64,000 nucleotides of DNA from Treponema sp. GTDB lineage: Bacteria > Spirochaetota > Spirochaetia > Treponematales > Treponemataceae. Under the pieces are notes generated by a model. The model was not told the DNA's origin. It did not search any database and was given only the letters and a program-made list of their open reading frames with translations. Both the position numbers and the translations under genes were made by a program. Positions 1 through 10,053 of this stretch are shown piece by piece. Every line of letters starts with the position of its first letter. The first letter of the stretch is position 1. The DNA lies in assembly GCA_017934745.1 (NCBI GenBank), contig JAGBIY010000005.1, positions 62,001-126,000 on the forward strand, written 5' to 3'.

Positions 1-3000
1 TACAAAGTTGACGGAGGCGAGGAGAAGACCGTCGAGACACACGGAAGCTTCTATGTTCCTTTGTCCGACACATATCTCAAATATGGAAAGCATGTGGTTT
101 CAGTCTATGCCACCGACATCCACGGAATCAAGGGAAACCCTGTCTCGGTGGAATTCGTATCGAAGGGAAAAGCTCCTGTGTTCGAGACTGACGTCATGTA
201 CGGCCAGAAATTCCATCCAGAGGACAATCCCCATTTCGACTTGAAAGTGAAGTCCGACGCGGCTCTTGAAAGCGTCAAGTATGTCGTTTCGGGCGGGGAG
301 AATTTCTCGTTCGAGCAGAGCGTGGATGTCGCCCCTGAAAGCAGAAGCGTTCCTGTGTCGATTCCGCTTTCGGACGCTCCGTGGGGAATGACGCAGCTCA
401 AAGTTTTCGCGACTGACGTCTACGGCCGCACATCCGTGTTCAGGTCTCTCGTGAACATAAAGAATTTGACTAGAATCGAGACCGATTCTCCAAAGGTCGT
501 GTTCGACGATACGAGGATTCTTCCGGGAAACGACGGGAATTCAGTAATCGTGAACGACAAGAACAACCCTGTGACCGGATACTTCCTCAACTCCACAGAC
601 GTGGGGAACATAAAGTCTGTCGCTCTCGTTCCAGACACAAGGTTCGCGACTGTCGAGTTCAAGAAGAACGTGATTTATCTCAAGGCCGCCGCCGCCGACG
701 GAGATTCCGCTCCTGTCGTTGTCCGCGTCACGACCGACCAGAACAAGACGTTCGACAGCCAGCCGATTGTGTTCCGCTCGAAGATGGAAGTCGATGTGCC
801 GTCGGTTCATCTGGACGAGTCTCTGCAGGTGTTCGATGTGGAGAAGATTGTCCGCGAGGCGGTTGAGAGCGCGAGGGCGGAGGCTGACGCGAAATACGAG
901 GCGGATGTGGCGGCATTGCGCGCCGAGGACCCGGAGGCGGAAGTTCCCGCGAAACCTGAGCTTGTCGTCCCTCCTCAGAGCCTCAAATTCAATGGAAAGA
1001 TAACTTCTTTGGCCGCCGTGAAGTCGCTCGGCTACAGAATATACTCGTTCGGTTGCGGCTATGACGCTGCCGCCGGAAACAAGATGACGAAGCTTCCCGA
1101 CAACGCTTCCGTCGGGGATTTCGTGAATTTGCCGCTTCCTTCCGGCCGCACCGCGGAGAAGGAATTCTCTTTTGAAATCCCGTGCTCTTCGTTCGGCGAT
1201 GGAATCTCTGTCGTGGAGGTCGTCGTCGACAACGGCGAGAAGGCCACCGATGCGTTCTTCGTCACGAACGTGAAAAGGGTGGGGAAGGACGCGAAGGGGA
1301 AAAACGTGTCCGCGGACGCTCCGCAGACCAGGTGGGTCGACGCGGAGGAGATATACTACGCGAGCGCGTTCCAGGGCGGAAACGAAATCTCCGGCGGGTT
1401 CGGCAGGTTCTCAAGAAGCGAGATAAACACGGCTGTGAAAAAATTCACCGCTTCCGTCTCTTATGGGGCGAAGCAGCCGGCCGTGTCGAACCACGATGTG
1501 AAGGCCGTCAGCGACGCGAAAGTGTTCATAAGGAAGATTGGCGATTTCGAATTCGCGAACGGAATGTTCTTCGTCATGCCCAAGGATGCGACGGGAATCC
1601 CCGTGGAGGTCGAAATCGAGTCCAAGATTCCGGTCAAGTCCATTTCGTTCAAGGTTGAAGGCGAGAAGACTCCAGGCGGAGAAGAGAGCGCATCCGGAAA
1701 CGACATTCCTGTCTCGCTCTTGTCCGAGAACAGATACACGGCGCAGTTCACTATCGGAAAACAGCCGTCCCGCCTTTCCGTCATAACAGTGAACGCTCTC
1801 ACAGACCTCGGAACGGCGACCTGCAGGGGCACCGTCTCGATTGTCCGCGACATGGACTCCTCAAAAATCTCGGATTCCGCGAAAGTGTATTGGAATCCTT
1901 CGAACGCCGAATACGCCGCTTCGGACAACCAATGGATTTTGAGCGATTCGTTCGAATTCGAGGGATTCGCGAATGTCTACGGACCTGTCACTGTTTCACT
2001 GGCAGGCTCCACGGCCGGCGTTTCCGTCGTCACCGGCGACTACATCGCCCCTGTCACGGAGCTTGAGAACGCGGACGGCGCGCCGATAGACGCCAAGGCT
2101 CCGAACGTGGCCGGAAATCCGAGAAAGATAATCCTCAAATTCGAAAAGGACGGTCTGTACAGGAATGTTTCTGTGAAGGTGAAGGACTCAATCGGAAACG
2201 AGTACGTCTCGGCTCCTGTCACCATTCTCGTGGACAACGAGGCTCCTGTCGTGAAGATAACGTCTCCGTCGTATCAGCAGTGGATTCAGAATTCCGCAAA
2301 GCTTTCGGCCGAGGCTTCCGACGCGAACGGAATAGTGAAGTCGGAGTATTCTCTGGACAATGGAAACACTTGGACGGCGTTCCGCGCGGACGGTTCCCAG
2401 ACGAACCTCGCTTTGGGCAGCGCGCCTGAGGGATTGGACGTGATTTACGTGCGCGCCACCGACAAGTCCGGCAAGACGACTGTTGAATCAGTTGGAGTGC
2501 AGAAGGATGTGACGCCTCCAGAAGTGAGCGTCGTGATTCCTGCCCCCGAGGACGTTATAAACGGAGAGAACACAATCGCGTTCATCGCAAAGGACAACGG
2601 AAACCTCGTGAAGTCCGAGTATTCGTTCAAGGACGCCAAGGCCGAGGTGGAAATCAGCCCGATGGTGAACACCCATGTGGGAACCGCCGACAAACCGCTC
2701 GACCAGGAGATGGCCTTCACGTTCACGGACGAGGCCGGAAATTCCACGAAAATCGACAAGTGGGATTTCGTGGTCGACCAGCAGAGCGACCTTCCAATCG
2801 CTTCAATCGACCTGCCGGAAGAGGATGCCGTCCTCACGAGGGACTTCAACATTTCTGGAACTGTCCTGGACGACGACGGAAAGAGCAAAATTTCTTGGAA
2901 GATAGACGACGGAGCGTACCAGGAGCTTCCTGAATACGACAACAGCTTCTCGATAGACATCCCGATAAAGTCGATGACGGACAACGAGCATTCCGTGACG

Positions 3001-4974
3001 GTTTTCGCCGTGGACATCAACGGCGTGAAGGGGCAGGAAGTGACGCGCGAATTCAGGATATCCCTCGAAGAGCCGAAGGGCCAGCTTTTGACCCCGCCAA
3101 TCACCGAGACTGTCAGGAACACAATCACCCTCACGGGCGAAGCCACCGACGAGAACGGAATAAAGATGGTCTATGTCTCATTGGACAACGGCAACTCATA
3201 CGACGAGGCGATTGGAAACTATTCCCACGAAGAGAAGAAGTGCAACTGGAGCTACGAATTCGACACGAGGGTAATCGAGGACGGAACTCATGTAGTGTTC
3301 ATCAAGATTGTCGACTGGTACGGAATCGAGGGGCTCTACTCCTCTCTCATCAACATTGACAACACGGCTCCTGAAATCGAGCTGGAGCTTCCTCTCGACG
3401 ATTCTGTCTCGACCGGAAACCTCTTCTTCTCCGGCCAGACAATCGACAACATCAAGCTCACCGAGCTCTTCATCACCGTGAGGAGCCTTGACGGAAAACG
3501 GGTCCCAGCCAATCTCGCGAAAACGGATTTGACGCCGGACGAAATCATCACGCAGGTCCTGAACATCTCGTCTCTCGAAGACGGATTCTACAACATCGAG
3601 CTTACGGGAAAGGACGCTGCGGACAACATAACGCGCGTGAGCCGCAACATCAGGCTGGACAAGACTTCCCCTGTGGCGAAGGTCGATCTGCTCTATCCTT
3701 TGAACGGAGAGCACGTCCAGTCCGTCTTCAACATCTACGGAACCGCCACCTGCGCGGCCGAGAGGAAAATCAACACCCTCAAGCTCTACTCTGACGGAGC
3801 TGAAATCGCCGAGACTGTCTTGAGCGACAGCGGCTACTACAAGTTCCGTGTGAACAACGAGCTTATGGCCGAGGGACAGCACAGGATAAAGGTCGTCGCG
3901 ACTTTGGACAACGGGCAGACAATCGTCTCGAACGAGCAGTACCTCATCTACAATCCGATTGGACCGTGGATTACGATAGACAACTTCACTTACGGAGACT
4001 TCGCCGTGGACCGCCCGTACATACGCGGAAAAGCCGGCTATGTCGTTTCAGAGGAGGAGAAGGAACTCGCGAAGGACAAGTCTGTTTCCAAGAGAAAGCA
4101 GAAGGAAAGAAAGGATGCGCTTGAGGCGAAGTCCATCGATTCCATCCAGCTGAGCCTCGACAACGGAATGACATGGGAGACCCTTTCGGAGAAGTCCGAC
4201 TGGAAGTACAGGGTGGAGAACGAGGATATTGCCGAGGGCTTCCACTTCCTCCTTGTGAGGGCGAAGATGAAGAACGGCGAAGTCGCCGTTACCCGCTGCA
4301 TCGTACAGGTGGACAGCACGAAGCCGACTGTGAAGCTCATCAGCCCGGGGGTCGGAGGCCGCTACAACCAGACCCTCGACTTCAGCGGATTGTCGCACGA
4401 CGATATCGAGCTTAAGAGCGTGGAGCTTGCTTTGAGAAAGGGCGACAAGGCTTCCTACGAGATTCCGGGCTTCATCCAGGGCTTGTACTTCGACGCGCAG
4501 TTCTGGGGAGCGACGCTCTTCTCTGTGGGCGCGGGTCTCTCGTTCTTCGACGACAACGTAAAGCTCCAGATGCAGTTCGGCCAGTTCACGCAGGCGCAGC
4601 GCGACATCTTCACGAAGACGAACCTCCGTTACGGCGGCAACGTCTTCGGCGTGAAGCTCCTCGCGAACGTCCTCTACGTTCCGTTCCGCTACTACTTCGG
4701 CCCTGACTGGGAGTGGCTCAGCTTGAACCTGTCCCTCGGAGCCAACTTCAGCCACTTCAGCGAATCGGGTTCCGGCACCGACCAGATTTTGAGCGCGATG
4801 CTCGTCCAGCTCGAATTCCCGAAAGTGACGAGGGACAGGCACGCCACGAGGTTCAGGACGTTCTCGATGTACACGGAAGGCCAGTTCTGGTTCATCCCGT
4901 CCGACGTATCGAGCGACGACATTCCGACACTCGTCCCGCAGATTTCCCTCGGACTCCGGGCGTACGTGTTCTAG
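1..4974 (+). CDS. Large exported Ig-like repeat protein, 5' end cut by window
   Basis: The frame is open from base 1, so the true start lies outside the window; about 1,657 residues are visible. Most of the protein is a string of Ig-like/cadherin-like beta modules with recurring patterns such as DNxAPxI, SLDNGxTW and GxDxAGN spaced by roughly 90-100 residues. A short charged helical insert occurs near nt 830-960. The last 170 residues change character to alternating aromatic strands and end in AYVF with a terminal Phe, as in outer-membrane beta-barrels. I infer a surface adhesin or envelope-spanning protein; no enzymatic motif is visible. It is followed directly by a bidirectional terminator. 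The family name is not certain. Confidence 0.8.
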   Translation, partial: YKVDGGEEKTVETHGSFYVPLSDTYLKYGKHVVSVYATDIHGIKGNPVSVEFVSKGKAPVFETDVMYGQKFHPEDNPHFDLKVKSDAALESVKYVVSGGENFSFEQSVDVAPESRSVPVSIPLSDAPWGMTQLKVFATDVYGRTSVFRSLVNIKNLTRIETDSPKVVFDDTRILPGNDGNSVIVNDKNNPVTGYFLNSTDVGNIKSVALVPDTRFATVEFKKNVIYLKAAAADGDSAPVVVRVTTDQNKTFDSQPIVFRSKMEVDVPSVHLDESLQVFDVEKIVREAVESARAEADAKYEADVAALRAEDPEAEVPAKPELVVPPQSLKFNGKITSLAAVKSLGYRIYSFGCGYDAAAGNKMTKLPDNASVGDFVNLPLPSGRTAEKEFSFEIPCSSFGDGISVVEVVVDNGEKATDAFFVTNVKRVGKDAKGKNVSADAPQTRWVDAEEIYYASAFQGGNEISGGFGRFSRSEINTAVKKFTASVSYGAKQPAVSNHDVKAVSDAKVFIRKIGDFEFANGMFFVMPKDATGIPVEVEIESKIPVKSISFKVEGEKTPGGEESASGNDIPVSLLSENRYTAQFTIGKQPSRLSVITVNALTDLGTATCRGTVSIVRDMDSSKISDSAKVYWNPSNAEYAASDNQWILSDSFEFEGFANVYGPVTVSLAGSTAGVSVVTGDYIAPVTELENADGAPIDAKAPNVAGNPRKIILKFEKDGLYRNVSVKVKDSIGNEYVSAPVTILVDNEAPVVKITSPSYQQWIQNSAKLSAEASDANGIVKSEYSLDNGNTWTAFRADGSQTNLALGSAPEGLDVIYVRATDKSGKTTVESVGVQKDVTPPEVSVVIPAPEDVINGENTIAFIAKDNGNLVKSEYSFKDAKAEVEISPMVNTHVGTADKPLDQEMAFTFTDEAGNSTKIDKWDFVVDQQSDLPIASIDLPEEDAVLTRDFNISGTVLDDDGKSKISWKIDDGAYQELPEYDNSFSIDIPIKSMTDNEHSVTVFAVDINGVKGQEVTREFRISLEEPKGQLLTPPITETVRNTITLTGEATDENGIKMVYVSLDNGNSYDEAIGNYSHEEKKCNWSYEFDTRVIEDGTHVVFIKIVDWYGIEGLYSSLINIDNTAPEIELELPLDDSVSTGNLFFSGQTIDNIKLTELFITVRSLDGKRVPANLAKTDLTPDEIITQVLNISSLEDGFYNIELTGKDAADNITRVSRNIRLDKTSPVAKVDLLYPLNGEHVQSVFNIYGTATCAAERKINTLKLYSDGAEIAETVLSDSGYYKFRVNNELMAEGQHRIKVVATLDNGQTIVSNEQYLIYNPIGPWITIDNFTYGDFAVDRPYIRGKAGYVVSEEEKELAKDKSVSKRKQKERKDALEAKSIDSIQLSLDNGMTWETLSEKSDWKYRVENEDIAEGFHFLLVRAKMKNGEVAVTRCIVQVDSTKPTVKLISPGVGGRYNQTLDFSGLSHDDIELKSVELALRKGDKASYEIPGFIQGLYFDAQFWGATLFSVGAGLSFFDDNVKLQMQFGQFTQAQRDIFTKTNLRYGGNVFGVKLLANVLYVPFRYYFGPDWEWLSLNLSLGANFSHFSESGSGTDQILSAMLVQLEFPKVTRDRHATRFRTFSMYTEGQFWFIPSDVSSDDIPTLVPQISLGLRAYVF

Positions 4975-5000
4975 CGGATTCGTCAGACTGAATGCATGAA

Positions 5001-5042
5001 AAAAAAGTCGCAGTTCCTTTCAAAAAGGGCTGCGACTTTTTT
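5001..5042. terminator. Bidirectional intrinsic terminator
   Basis: A 13-bp stem (AAAAAAGTCGCAG with its complement) around a 16-nt loop, with A/T runs on both sides. It sits between the convergent Ig-repeat gene and the NYN gene and can serve both. Confidence 0.85.
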
Positions 5043-5053
5043 GTCTTCGCTTT

Positions 5054-5854
5054 CTATTTCTGCATGACCCTGTACTCGACCATGAGCGACTTTCCGTTGC
5101 CGGTGGGGGTGCGCGAGACCTCGAACGTCTTGTTCAACGCCTCGATGAGCTTTACGAGCGTGGAGAAGCCGTAGTTCCTGGTGTCGAAGCTTGAGACCTG
5201 CCGCTTGATGAGGGAGCCTGCCTTGCTCACTTCCGTCCAGCCCTCGTCGTCTCCGTATTTCTCGGCGGCCTTCTTGAGCTTGTTGATTATCTTCGTCTTC
5301 TCGGAGTTGAACCGCTCCGCCTTCTCGTTCCTGTTCTTCTCTTTTCCGTTCGTGTTTTGGGCGTGGTTCTGTCCGTCTCCAGCTGCTTGTCCGTCCACGC
5401 TGTCGTCGTCGCCCTCGTCCAGGTTCTCAAGATAGAGGAAGTCGTTGCAGGCCTTCACGAACGATTCGGGAGTCGTGAGCTTTCCGACTCCGATGACGAA
5501 AATCTCGTCCTCGCGGAGCCTCGTCACAAGGCGGGTGAAGTCGCTGTCGCTTGAGACCACCACGAAAGTGTCGAACCTTTTCGTGTAGAGCAGGTCCATC
5601 GCGTCGATTATGAGCGCCGAGTCGCTTGAGTTCTTGCCCTTCGTGTACGAGAACTGCTGAATCGGCTGGATTGCGTTCCTGTTCAAGACTTCCGGCCAGT
5701 GCTTGAGCGCGTTCGCCGTCCAGTCTCCGTATGCCCTCTTCGTGATGATGTATCCGTAAGCCGAAATCTCCTGCAGCACGGCCTCAAGCTTGTCGTACTG
5801 CGTGTTCTCCGCGTCTATCAAGAGCGCGATTCTCTTCTGTCCCTGTTCTTCCAT
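5054..5854 (-). CDS. NYN-domain nuclease-like protein with C-terminal OST-HTH/LOTUS domain
   Basis: This 266-residue protein has an N-terminal NYN (PIN-like, LabA/DUF88) domain, seen as LLIDAEN with Asp14, SSDSALIIDAMDLL with Asp78 and Asp84, and VVSSDSDF around residues 99-106; these acidic residues form the metal site in the family. A low-complexity acidic/Asn/Glu linker (about 135-185) leads to a C-terminal domain, about residues 190-266, with the pattern of OST-HTH/LOTUS RNA-binding folds. Role by family: RNA cleavage or RNA binding; substrate unknown. It lies 3 bp downstream of the HAD phosphatase gene, so the two are probably co-transcribed. Confidence 0.85.
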   Translation of the reverse strand: MEEQGQKRIALLIDAENTQYDKLEAVLQEISAYGYIITKRAYGDWTANALKHWPEVLNRNAIQPIQQFSYTKGKNSSDSALIIDAMDLLYTKRFDTFVVVSSDSDFTRLVTRLREDEIFVIGVGKLTTPESFVKACNDFLYLENLDEGDDDSVDGQAAGDGQNHAQNTNGKEKNRNEKAERFNSEKTKIINKLKKAAEKYGDDEGWTEVSKAGSLIKRQVSSFDTRNYGFSTLVKLIEALNKTFEVSRTPTGNGKSLMVEYRVMQK

Positions 5855-5857
5855 TCG

Positions 5858-6508
5858 CTATACCTCCAGTAAATCCTCGACTTTCTCTATTATCGTCGTG
5901 GCTCCATGCTCCGAAAGTTCCTTCCTTGAGCCGTAGCCCCACAGACAGCCGATTGACTCCAGCGAGTTCTTCTTCGCTCCGATTATGTCGTGCTTCCTGT
6001 CTCCAATCATGACGATTTTGTTGGCTTTCGCCTCTTCTTCCAGACCGTTCTTTTCGATGACGTACTTGATGACGAGAGCCTTGTTGCTCCGCGTTTCCTC
6101 GATGTCGCTTCCCTCCGCGTCCTCGAAATACTTTGAAAGGTCGAAGTGTTCGAGAATCCGCGGAACGTAGATTTCCGGCTTGCTCGTGGCGACGTAGAGC
6201 TTCTTCCCCGAATCCTTGAGTTTCGCGAGAGTCTCAGGAATCCCCTCGTAGACTGAATTCTCGAAGATTCCGACCGTCCCGAACCGCTCCCTGTAGAGTC
6301 TCATCGCCTCCCGCGCGTCGCTTTCCGAGAATCCGTAGAATTCCATGAACGAATCCACGAGCGGCGGCCCGATGAACCTCTTCAAATTTCCTTCGTCTCT
6401 TTCGTCTATCCCGAATTTCTCCAGCGCGTACTTTACGCAGTTCGTTATCCCGGGACCCGATTCCGTGAGCGTCCCGTCCAAATCAAAAAAAAGGTGAGTG
6501 TAGTGCAT
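5858..6508 (-). CDS. HAD-family phosphatase, phosphoglycolate phosphatase-like
   Basis: This 216-residue protein has HAD motif I DLDGTL (Asp9 nucleophile, Asp11), a helical cap, motif II VATSKP, and motif IV MIGDRKHDIIGAKKN near residue 170. Length and cap match the Gph/PpaX group that removes phosphate from phosphoglycolate or small phosphorylated metabolites; substrate cannot be read from sequence. It is first of a two-gene minus-strand unit with the NYN gene. Its upstream side faces hsdR, and the base composition drops abruptly to AT-rich just past its start, marking the left edge of the defence island. Confidence 0.85.
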   Translation of the reverse strand: MHYTHLFFDLDGTLTESGPGITNCVKYALEKFGIDERDEGNLKRFIGPPLVDSFMEFYGFSESDAREAMRLYRERFGTVGIFENSVYEGIPETLAKLKDSGKKLYVATSKPEIYVPRILEHFDLSKYFEDAEGSDIEETRSNKALVIKYVIEKNGLEEEAKANKIVMIGDRKHDIIGAKKNSLESIGCLWGYGSRKELSEHGATTIIEKVEDLLEV

Positions 6509-6544
6509 TTGTTGATTTTAGCACGAATTGTTTTAAATTTACGC

Positions 6545-6550
6545 TATAAT
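6545..6550 (+). promoter_or_regulatory. Possible -10 box for hsdR
   Basis: A perfect TATAAT lies 35 bp before the hsdR start in an AT-rich intergenic stretch. No good -35 box is seen at 16-18 bp, so the call rests on the -10 alone. Confidence 0.4.
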
Positions 6551-6585
6551 ATTTTAATAGTTATCTTTTGTGAGAAGTTTTATTT

Positions 6586-9500
6586 ATGGGTAATTTTTCT
6601 TTTTTACAAACTTATTGGCCAGATTTCGCGCAGATAATGCAATTTGCGGAGAATTATGTTTATACGGATCCTGCATCAAGCAAGAATAAGTCTGGGTTGT
6701 TTGTAGAACTCATGGTTCGAGAAATTCTTAGAATAGAGAATCTTCCTGAACCAGAAGAAAAATCTCACTATGCACGAACAAAATTATTAAAAAACGAAGG
6801 TCTTCTTCCTTTTGATGTCAACCAATGGATTAACCAGGTACGAATAAGAAGAAATGATTCCGCTCATGAAAACAAAGCCAGCGAACAAGAAGCGATGACC
6901 ATTCTTGGCTTCACACACCATATTGCTGTTTGGTTCATGCAGGTTTATGGAGACGGCTCTTTTAAGTCTGAACCGTTTGTAAAACCAGAGAGACCGAAGA
7001 AAGTTCCTGATTACACTCGTTTGGTTCTCAATCAAGAAAGGAAAATCGAAGAGCAGAACGAAGCGATTGCCAATAAGGAAAGTGAATTGGCAGAAACAAA
7101 CGCTTTGCTGGCTGAAAGAGATAAACTTCTTGCAGAACAGCAGGCGGTAATCGAAAAACTCACAAAAGAACGCGAAGCCCAGAAGGTCGTCACGCCACAA
7201 TCAGCGCTGACAAAACAGGACAGACAACATTCTTCTGCAACAGCAATTGCAAATACAAAACTTACGGAAGACGAAACTCGAAAACTCATTGATGACCAGC
7301 TTAGAAAAGTCGGTTGGGAAGCTGATACAAAAAATCTTCGATATTCAAAAGGAACTCGTCCACAAAAAGGCAGAAAAATTGCCATCGCCGAATGGCCTGT
7401 AAAATCGACAAAAATTGCCGACGACAGAGCCGATTATGCCCTGTTTGTTGATGAGCAGTTAATCGGAATCATTGAAGCAAAGGCTTATGAAAAAAGTGTT
7501 TATGCAATAATCGATAACCAGTGCCATGAATATGCAAAGAATGTAAAAGACGAAGATGTGCATTATTGCATGGGAAAGTGGCAATCCTATAAAGTTCCCT
7601 TTGTTTTTGCTACAAATGGACGTCCTTACCTTAAGCAGATCGAAACTGAATCTGGAATATGGTTTCAGGATTTAAGAAAAGAAACAAATATTCCTCACGC
7701 ATTACAGGGATGGTATAGCCCGGAAGATTTACTGGCAAAGTTCAAGCAGAATGTAGATGAAGCAGACCAGAAACTTGAAAATCTGCCGTATGATTTTTTG
7801 CGAGACCCGGACGGCTTGAACTTCCGCTACTATCAGCTTGAAGCCGTAAGTGCTGTTGAAAAAGCTGTTGTCAAAGGTCAGCAGAGGATTCTTCTTGCCA
7901 TGGCGACTGGAACTGGTAAGACACGAACTATTCTTGGAATGGTTTACAGATTCCTAAAGACAAATCGTTTCCGCCGAATTCTCTTTTTGGTGGACCGAAC
8001 AGCTCTTGGTGAGCAGGCTCAAGATGTTTTTAACGATGTGAAACTTGAAGACTTACAGCCGCTTAATAAAATCTACAATATAAATACTCTTGACGATATA
8101 AATTTAGCTTCTGAAACGCGAATCCAGGTTGCAACAGTACAGGGAATGATTGCCCGCATTATGAGCGATGACAAAGAGCGTATTCCATCTTCCGGTGATT
8201 TTGACTGTATCATCATCGATGAAGCTCATCGCGGCTACACTCTTGACCGAGAGCTTTCTGAGGCAGAACTTTTGTACCGCGACCAGAATGATTTTGTAAG
8301 CAAATACAAAAAAGTAATCGAATATTTTGATGCAGTAAAAATAGGTCTTACAGCGACCCCGGCTTTGCATACAACTCAGATTTTTGGAAACGCGGTCTAT
8401 ACTTATTCATATCGGGAAGCTGTAATCGATGGATATCTGGTTGACTACGATGCTCCTCATATCATGAAGACAGAACTAAACCAGCACGGAATTCATCACA
8501 ACAAAGGCGAAAGTCTTGCAAAATATAATCCCGTAACAAAAGAACTTTTGAACCCGGAAGAACTGGAAGATGAAGTCAATTTCGATGTAGAAGAATTCAA
8601 CAAGAATGTTCTGACTCCATCATTCAACAAAGTTGTCTTGACAGAGCTTTCAAAATACATTGACCCTGAAAGCGATGAAAAGGCGGTCATCTTTGCCGTC
8701 AACGACCGACACGCTGATGAAATTGTAAAGCAACTTCGGGACATTTATTCTGAGCAAGATGTTCCAGCAACAGCAATTGAAAAAATCACATGTGCAATTG
8801 GTGACAGAGGGCGTGTTCAGGACGCCATCAAACGATTCAAGAACGAACACTTTCCGACTATTGCTGTAACGGTGGATTTGCTTTCTACAGGAATTGATGT
8901 TCCGGAAATTACAAAGATTGTCTTTATGCGCCGAATAAAATCCCGAATCTTGTATGAACAGATGCTTGGACGTGCAACCCGTTTGTGCCCTAAAATCAAC
9001 AAGACTCATTTCGATATTTTTGATGCTGTCGACTTGTACAGCTATCTTGATGAGTTCTCTTCAATGAAGCCTGTGGTTTCAAATAACAAAGTAACTTTTG
9101 ATGATCTTTTCTCTGGATACGAAAAGGTAAGTGATGAAGAGCATGTCAAATTCATAAATGAACAGATTATCGCAAAGTTCCAGAGGGTAAAACGGCAGAT
9201 GGACGAATCCCAGCTGAATTACTTCAAGGTAATGTCGCATTACGATTCGCCGGATGATTTTATTTCCAAAGTTCGTCAGGCAAAGGCTGTTTCAGAAGAG
9301 AACTGCAAGGAAGAGCTTTTAAGGATAAAAGACGCTTTTGGAGCTTTCAAAATTCAAAAATCAACTGAACGCTATGTAATCGTAAGCAACAAGCAGGACG
9401 AGGTTCGTGAAGTTGCACGAGGTTTTGGAAAAGGACAAGAGCCGGAAGATTATCTTGAGAGTTTTTCAAAATACCTTGAAGAAAACCGAAACAAAATTGA

Positions 9501-9942
9501 TGCGCTGGAAATTGTTTGCGCCCGTCCCGCAGATTTGACTCTTGCAGATTTGAGAAAACTCAGCATGACTCTTGATGCCAACGGTTACAACACAATCCAG
9601 CTCAATACTGCCGTGCAAAAAGTTACAAAGGAAGAATCTGCCGCTGACATCATTACTTTGATACGCCGTTATGCCATCGGCTCTCCATTGATTTCTCACG
9701 AAGAGCGGATTCACAACGCAATCAAAAAACTGAACAAAGCCCACGATTTTACAGCAGGCGAAAAGAAATGGATTGACCGCATTGAAAAATATCTCATCAA
9801 TGAATCTGTCCTTAATGTCCAAACTTTTGATGAATACATGGCATGGAGAAATCAGGGCGGTTTTGCAAAAGTAAACAAAATTTTCAATAATAAGCTTTCT
9901 TCCATAATAAAAGAATTGAACACATATCTTTATGCGGGATAA
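6586..9942 (+). CDS. hsdR: Type I restriction endonuclease subunit R
   Basis: This 1,118-residue protein is the motor/nuclease subunit of the type I restriction system. An N-terminal DUF4145-like region (about 1-140) leads through a coiled coil (about 145-205) to the PD-(D/E)XK nuclease, seen as RADYALF followed by GIIEAKAY at about residues 280-297. The SF2 translocase has Walker A ATGTGKT near 439, DEAH (IIIDEAHRGY) near 545, and motif VI GRATRLCP near 800. The C-terminal third resembles the EcoEI-type HsdR C-terminus that docks to the methylase. All catalytic motifs are intact. It is the leftmost gene of the AT-rich island; hsdM and hsdS follow after two inserted accessory genes. Confidence 0.95.
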   Translation: MGNFSFLQTYWPDFAQIMQFAENYVYTDPASSKNKSGLFVELMVREILRIENLPEPEEKSHYARTKLLKNEGLLPFDVNQWINQVRIRRNDSAHENKASEQEAMTILGFTHHIAVWFMQVYGDGSFKSEPFVKPERPKKVPDYTRLVLNQERKIEEQNEAIANKESELAETNALLAERDKLLAEQQAVIEKLTKEREAQKVVTPQSALTKQDRQHSSATAIANTKLTEDETRKLIDDQLRKVGWEADTKNLRYSKGTRPQKGRKIAIAEWPVKSTKIADDRADYALFVDEQLIGIIEAKAYEKSVYAIIDNQCHEYAKNVKDEDVHYCMGKWQSYKVPFVFATNGRPYLKQIETESGIWFQDLRKETNIPHALQGWYSPEDLLAKFKQNVDEADQKLENLPYDFLRDPDGLNFRYYQLEAVSAVEKAVVKGQQRILLAMATGTGKTRTILGMVYRFLKTNRFRRILFLVDRTALGEQAQDVFNDVKLEDLQPLNKIYNINTLDDINLASETRIQVATVQGMIARIMSDDKERIPSSGDFDCIIIDEAHRGYTLDRELSEAELLYRDQNDFVSKYKKVIEYFDAVKIGLTATPALHTTQIFGNAVYTYSYREAVIDGYLVDYDAPHIMKTELNQHGIHHNKGESLAKYNPVTKELLNPEELEDEVNFDVEEFNKNVLTPSFNKVVLTELSKYIDPESDEKAVIFAVNDRHADEIVKQLRDIYSEQDVPATAIEKITCAIGDRGRVQDAIKRFKNEHFPTIAVTVDLLSTGIDVPEITKIVFMRRIKSRILYEQMLGRATRLCPKINKTHFDIFDAVDLYSYLDEFSSMKPVVSNNKVTFDDLFSGYEKVSDEEHVKFINEQIIAKFQRVKRQMDESQLNYFKVMSHYDSPDDFISKVRQAKAVSEENCKEELLRIKDAFGAFKIQKSTERYVIVSNKQDEVREVARGFGKGQEPEDYLESFSKYLEENRNKIDALEIVCARPADLTLADLRKLSMTLDANGYNTIQLNTAVQKVTKEESAADIITLIRRYAIGSPLISHEERIHNAIKKLNKAHDFTAGEKKWIDRIEKYLINESVLNVQTFDEYMAWRNQGGFAKVNKIFNNKLSSIIKELNTYLYAG

Positions 9943-9981
9943 TTGATAATGAAGAATGAATAATTGAGAATTGAGAATGAC
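9938..9981 (+). repeat. AT-rich intergenic repeat, copy 1
   Basis: Degenerate tract built from AATTGATAATGAA and AATAATTGAGAATT units, starting at the hsdR stop. Similar tracts at 11262-11320 and 11705-11757 bracket the two genes inserted between hsdR and hsdM. Confidence 0.5.
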
Positions 9982-10053
9982 CGATGATTATTTTTTTGGA
10001 ATGTATTCCGAAAACTTGTTGATTATTCGGTTTTTTGGGAATAAAATAAAAGT

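Noticed and set aside
3196..3882. Long reverse frames under the Ig-repeat gene, such as this one
   Set aside because: GC-rich codon structure creates long antisense frames throughout; none has a start site or family signature.
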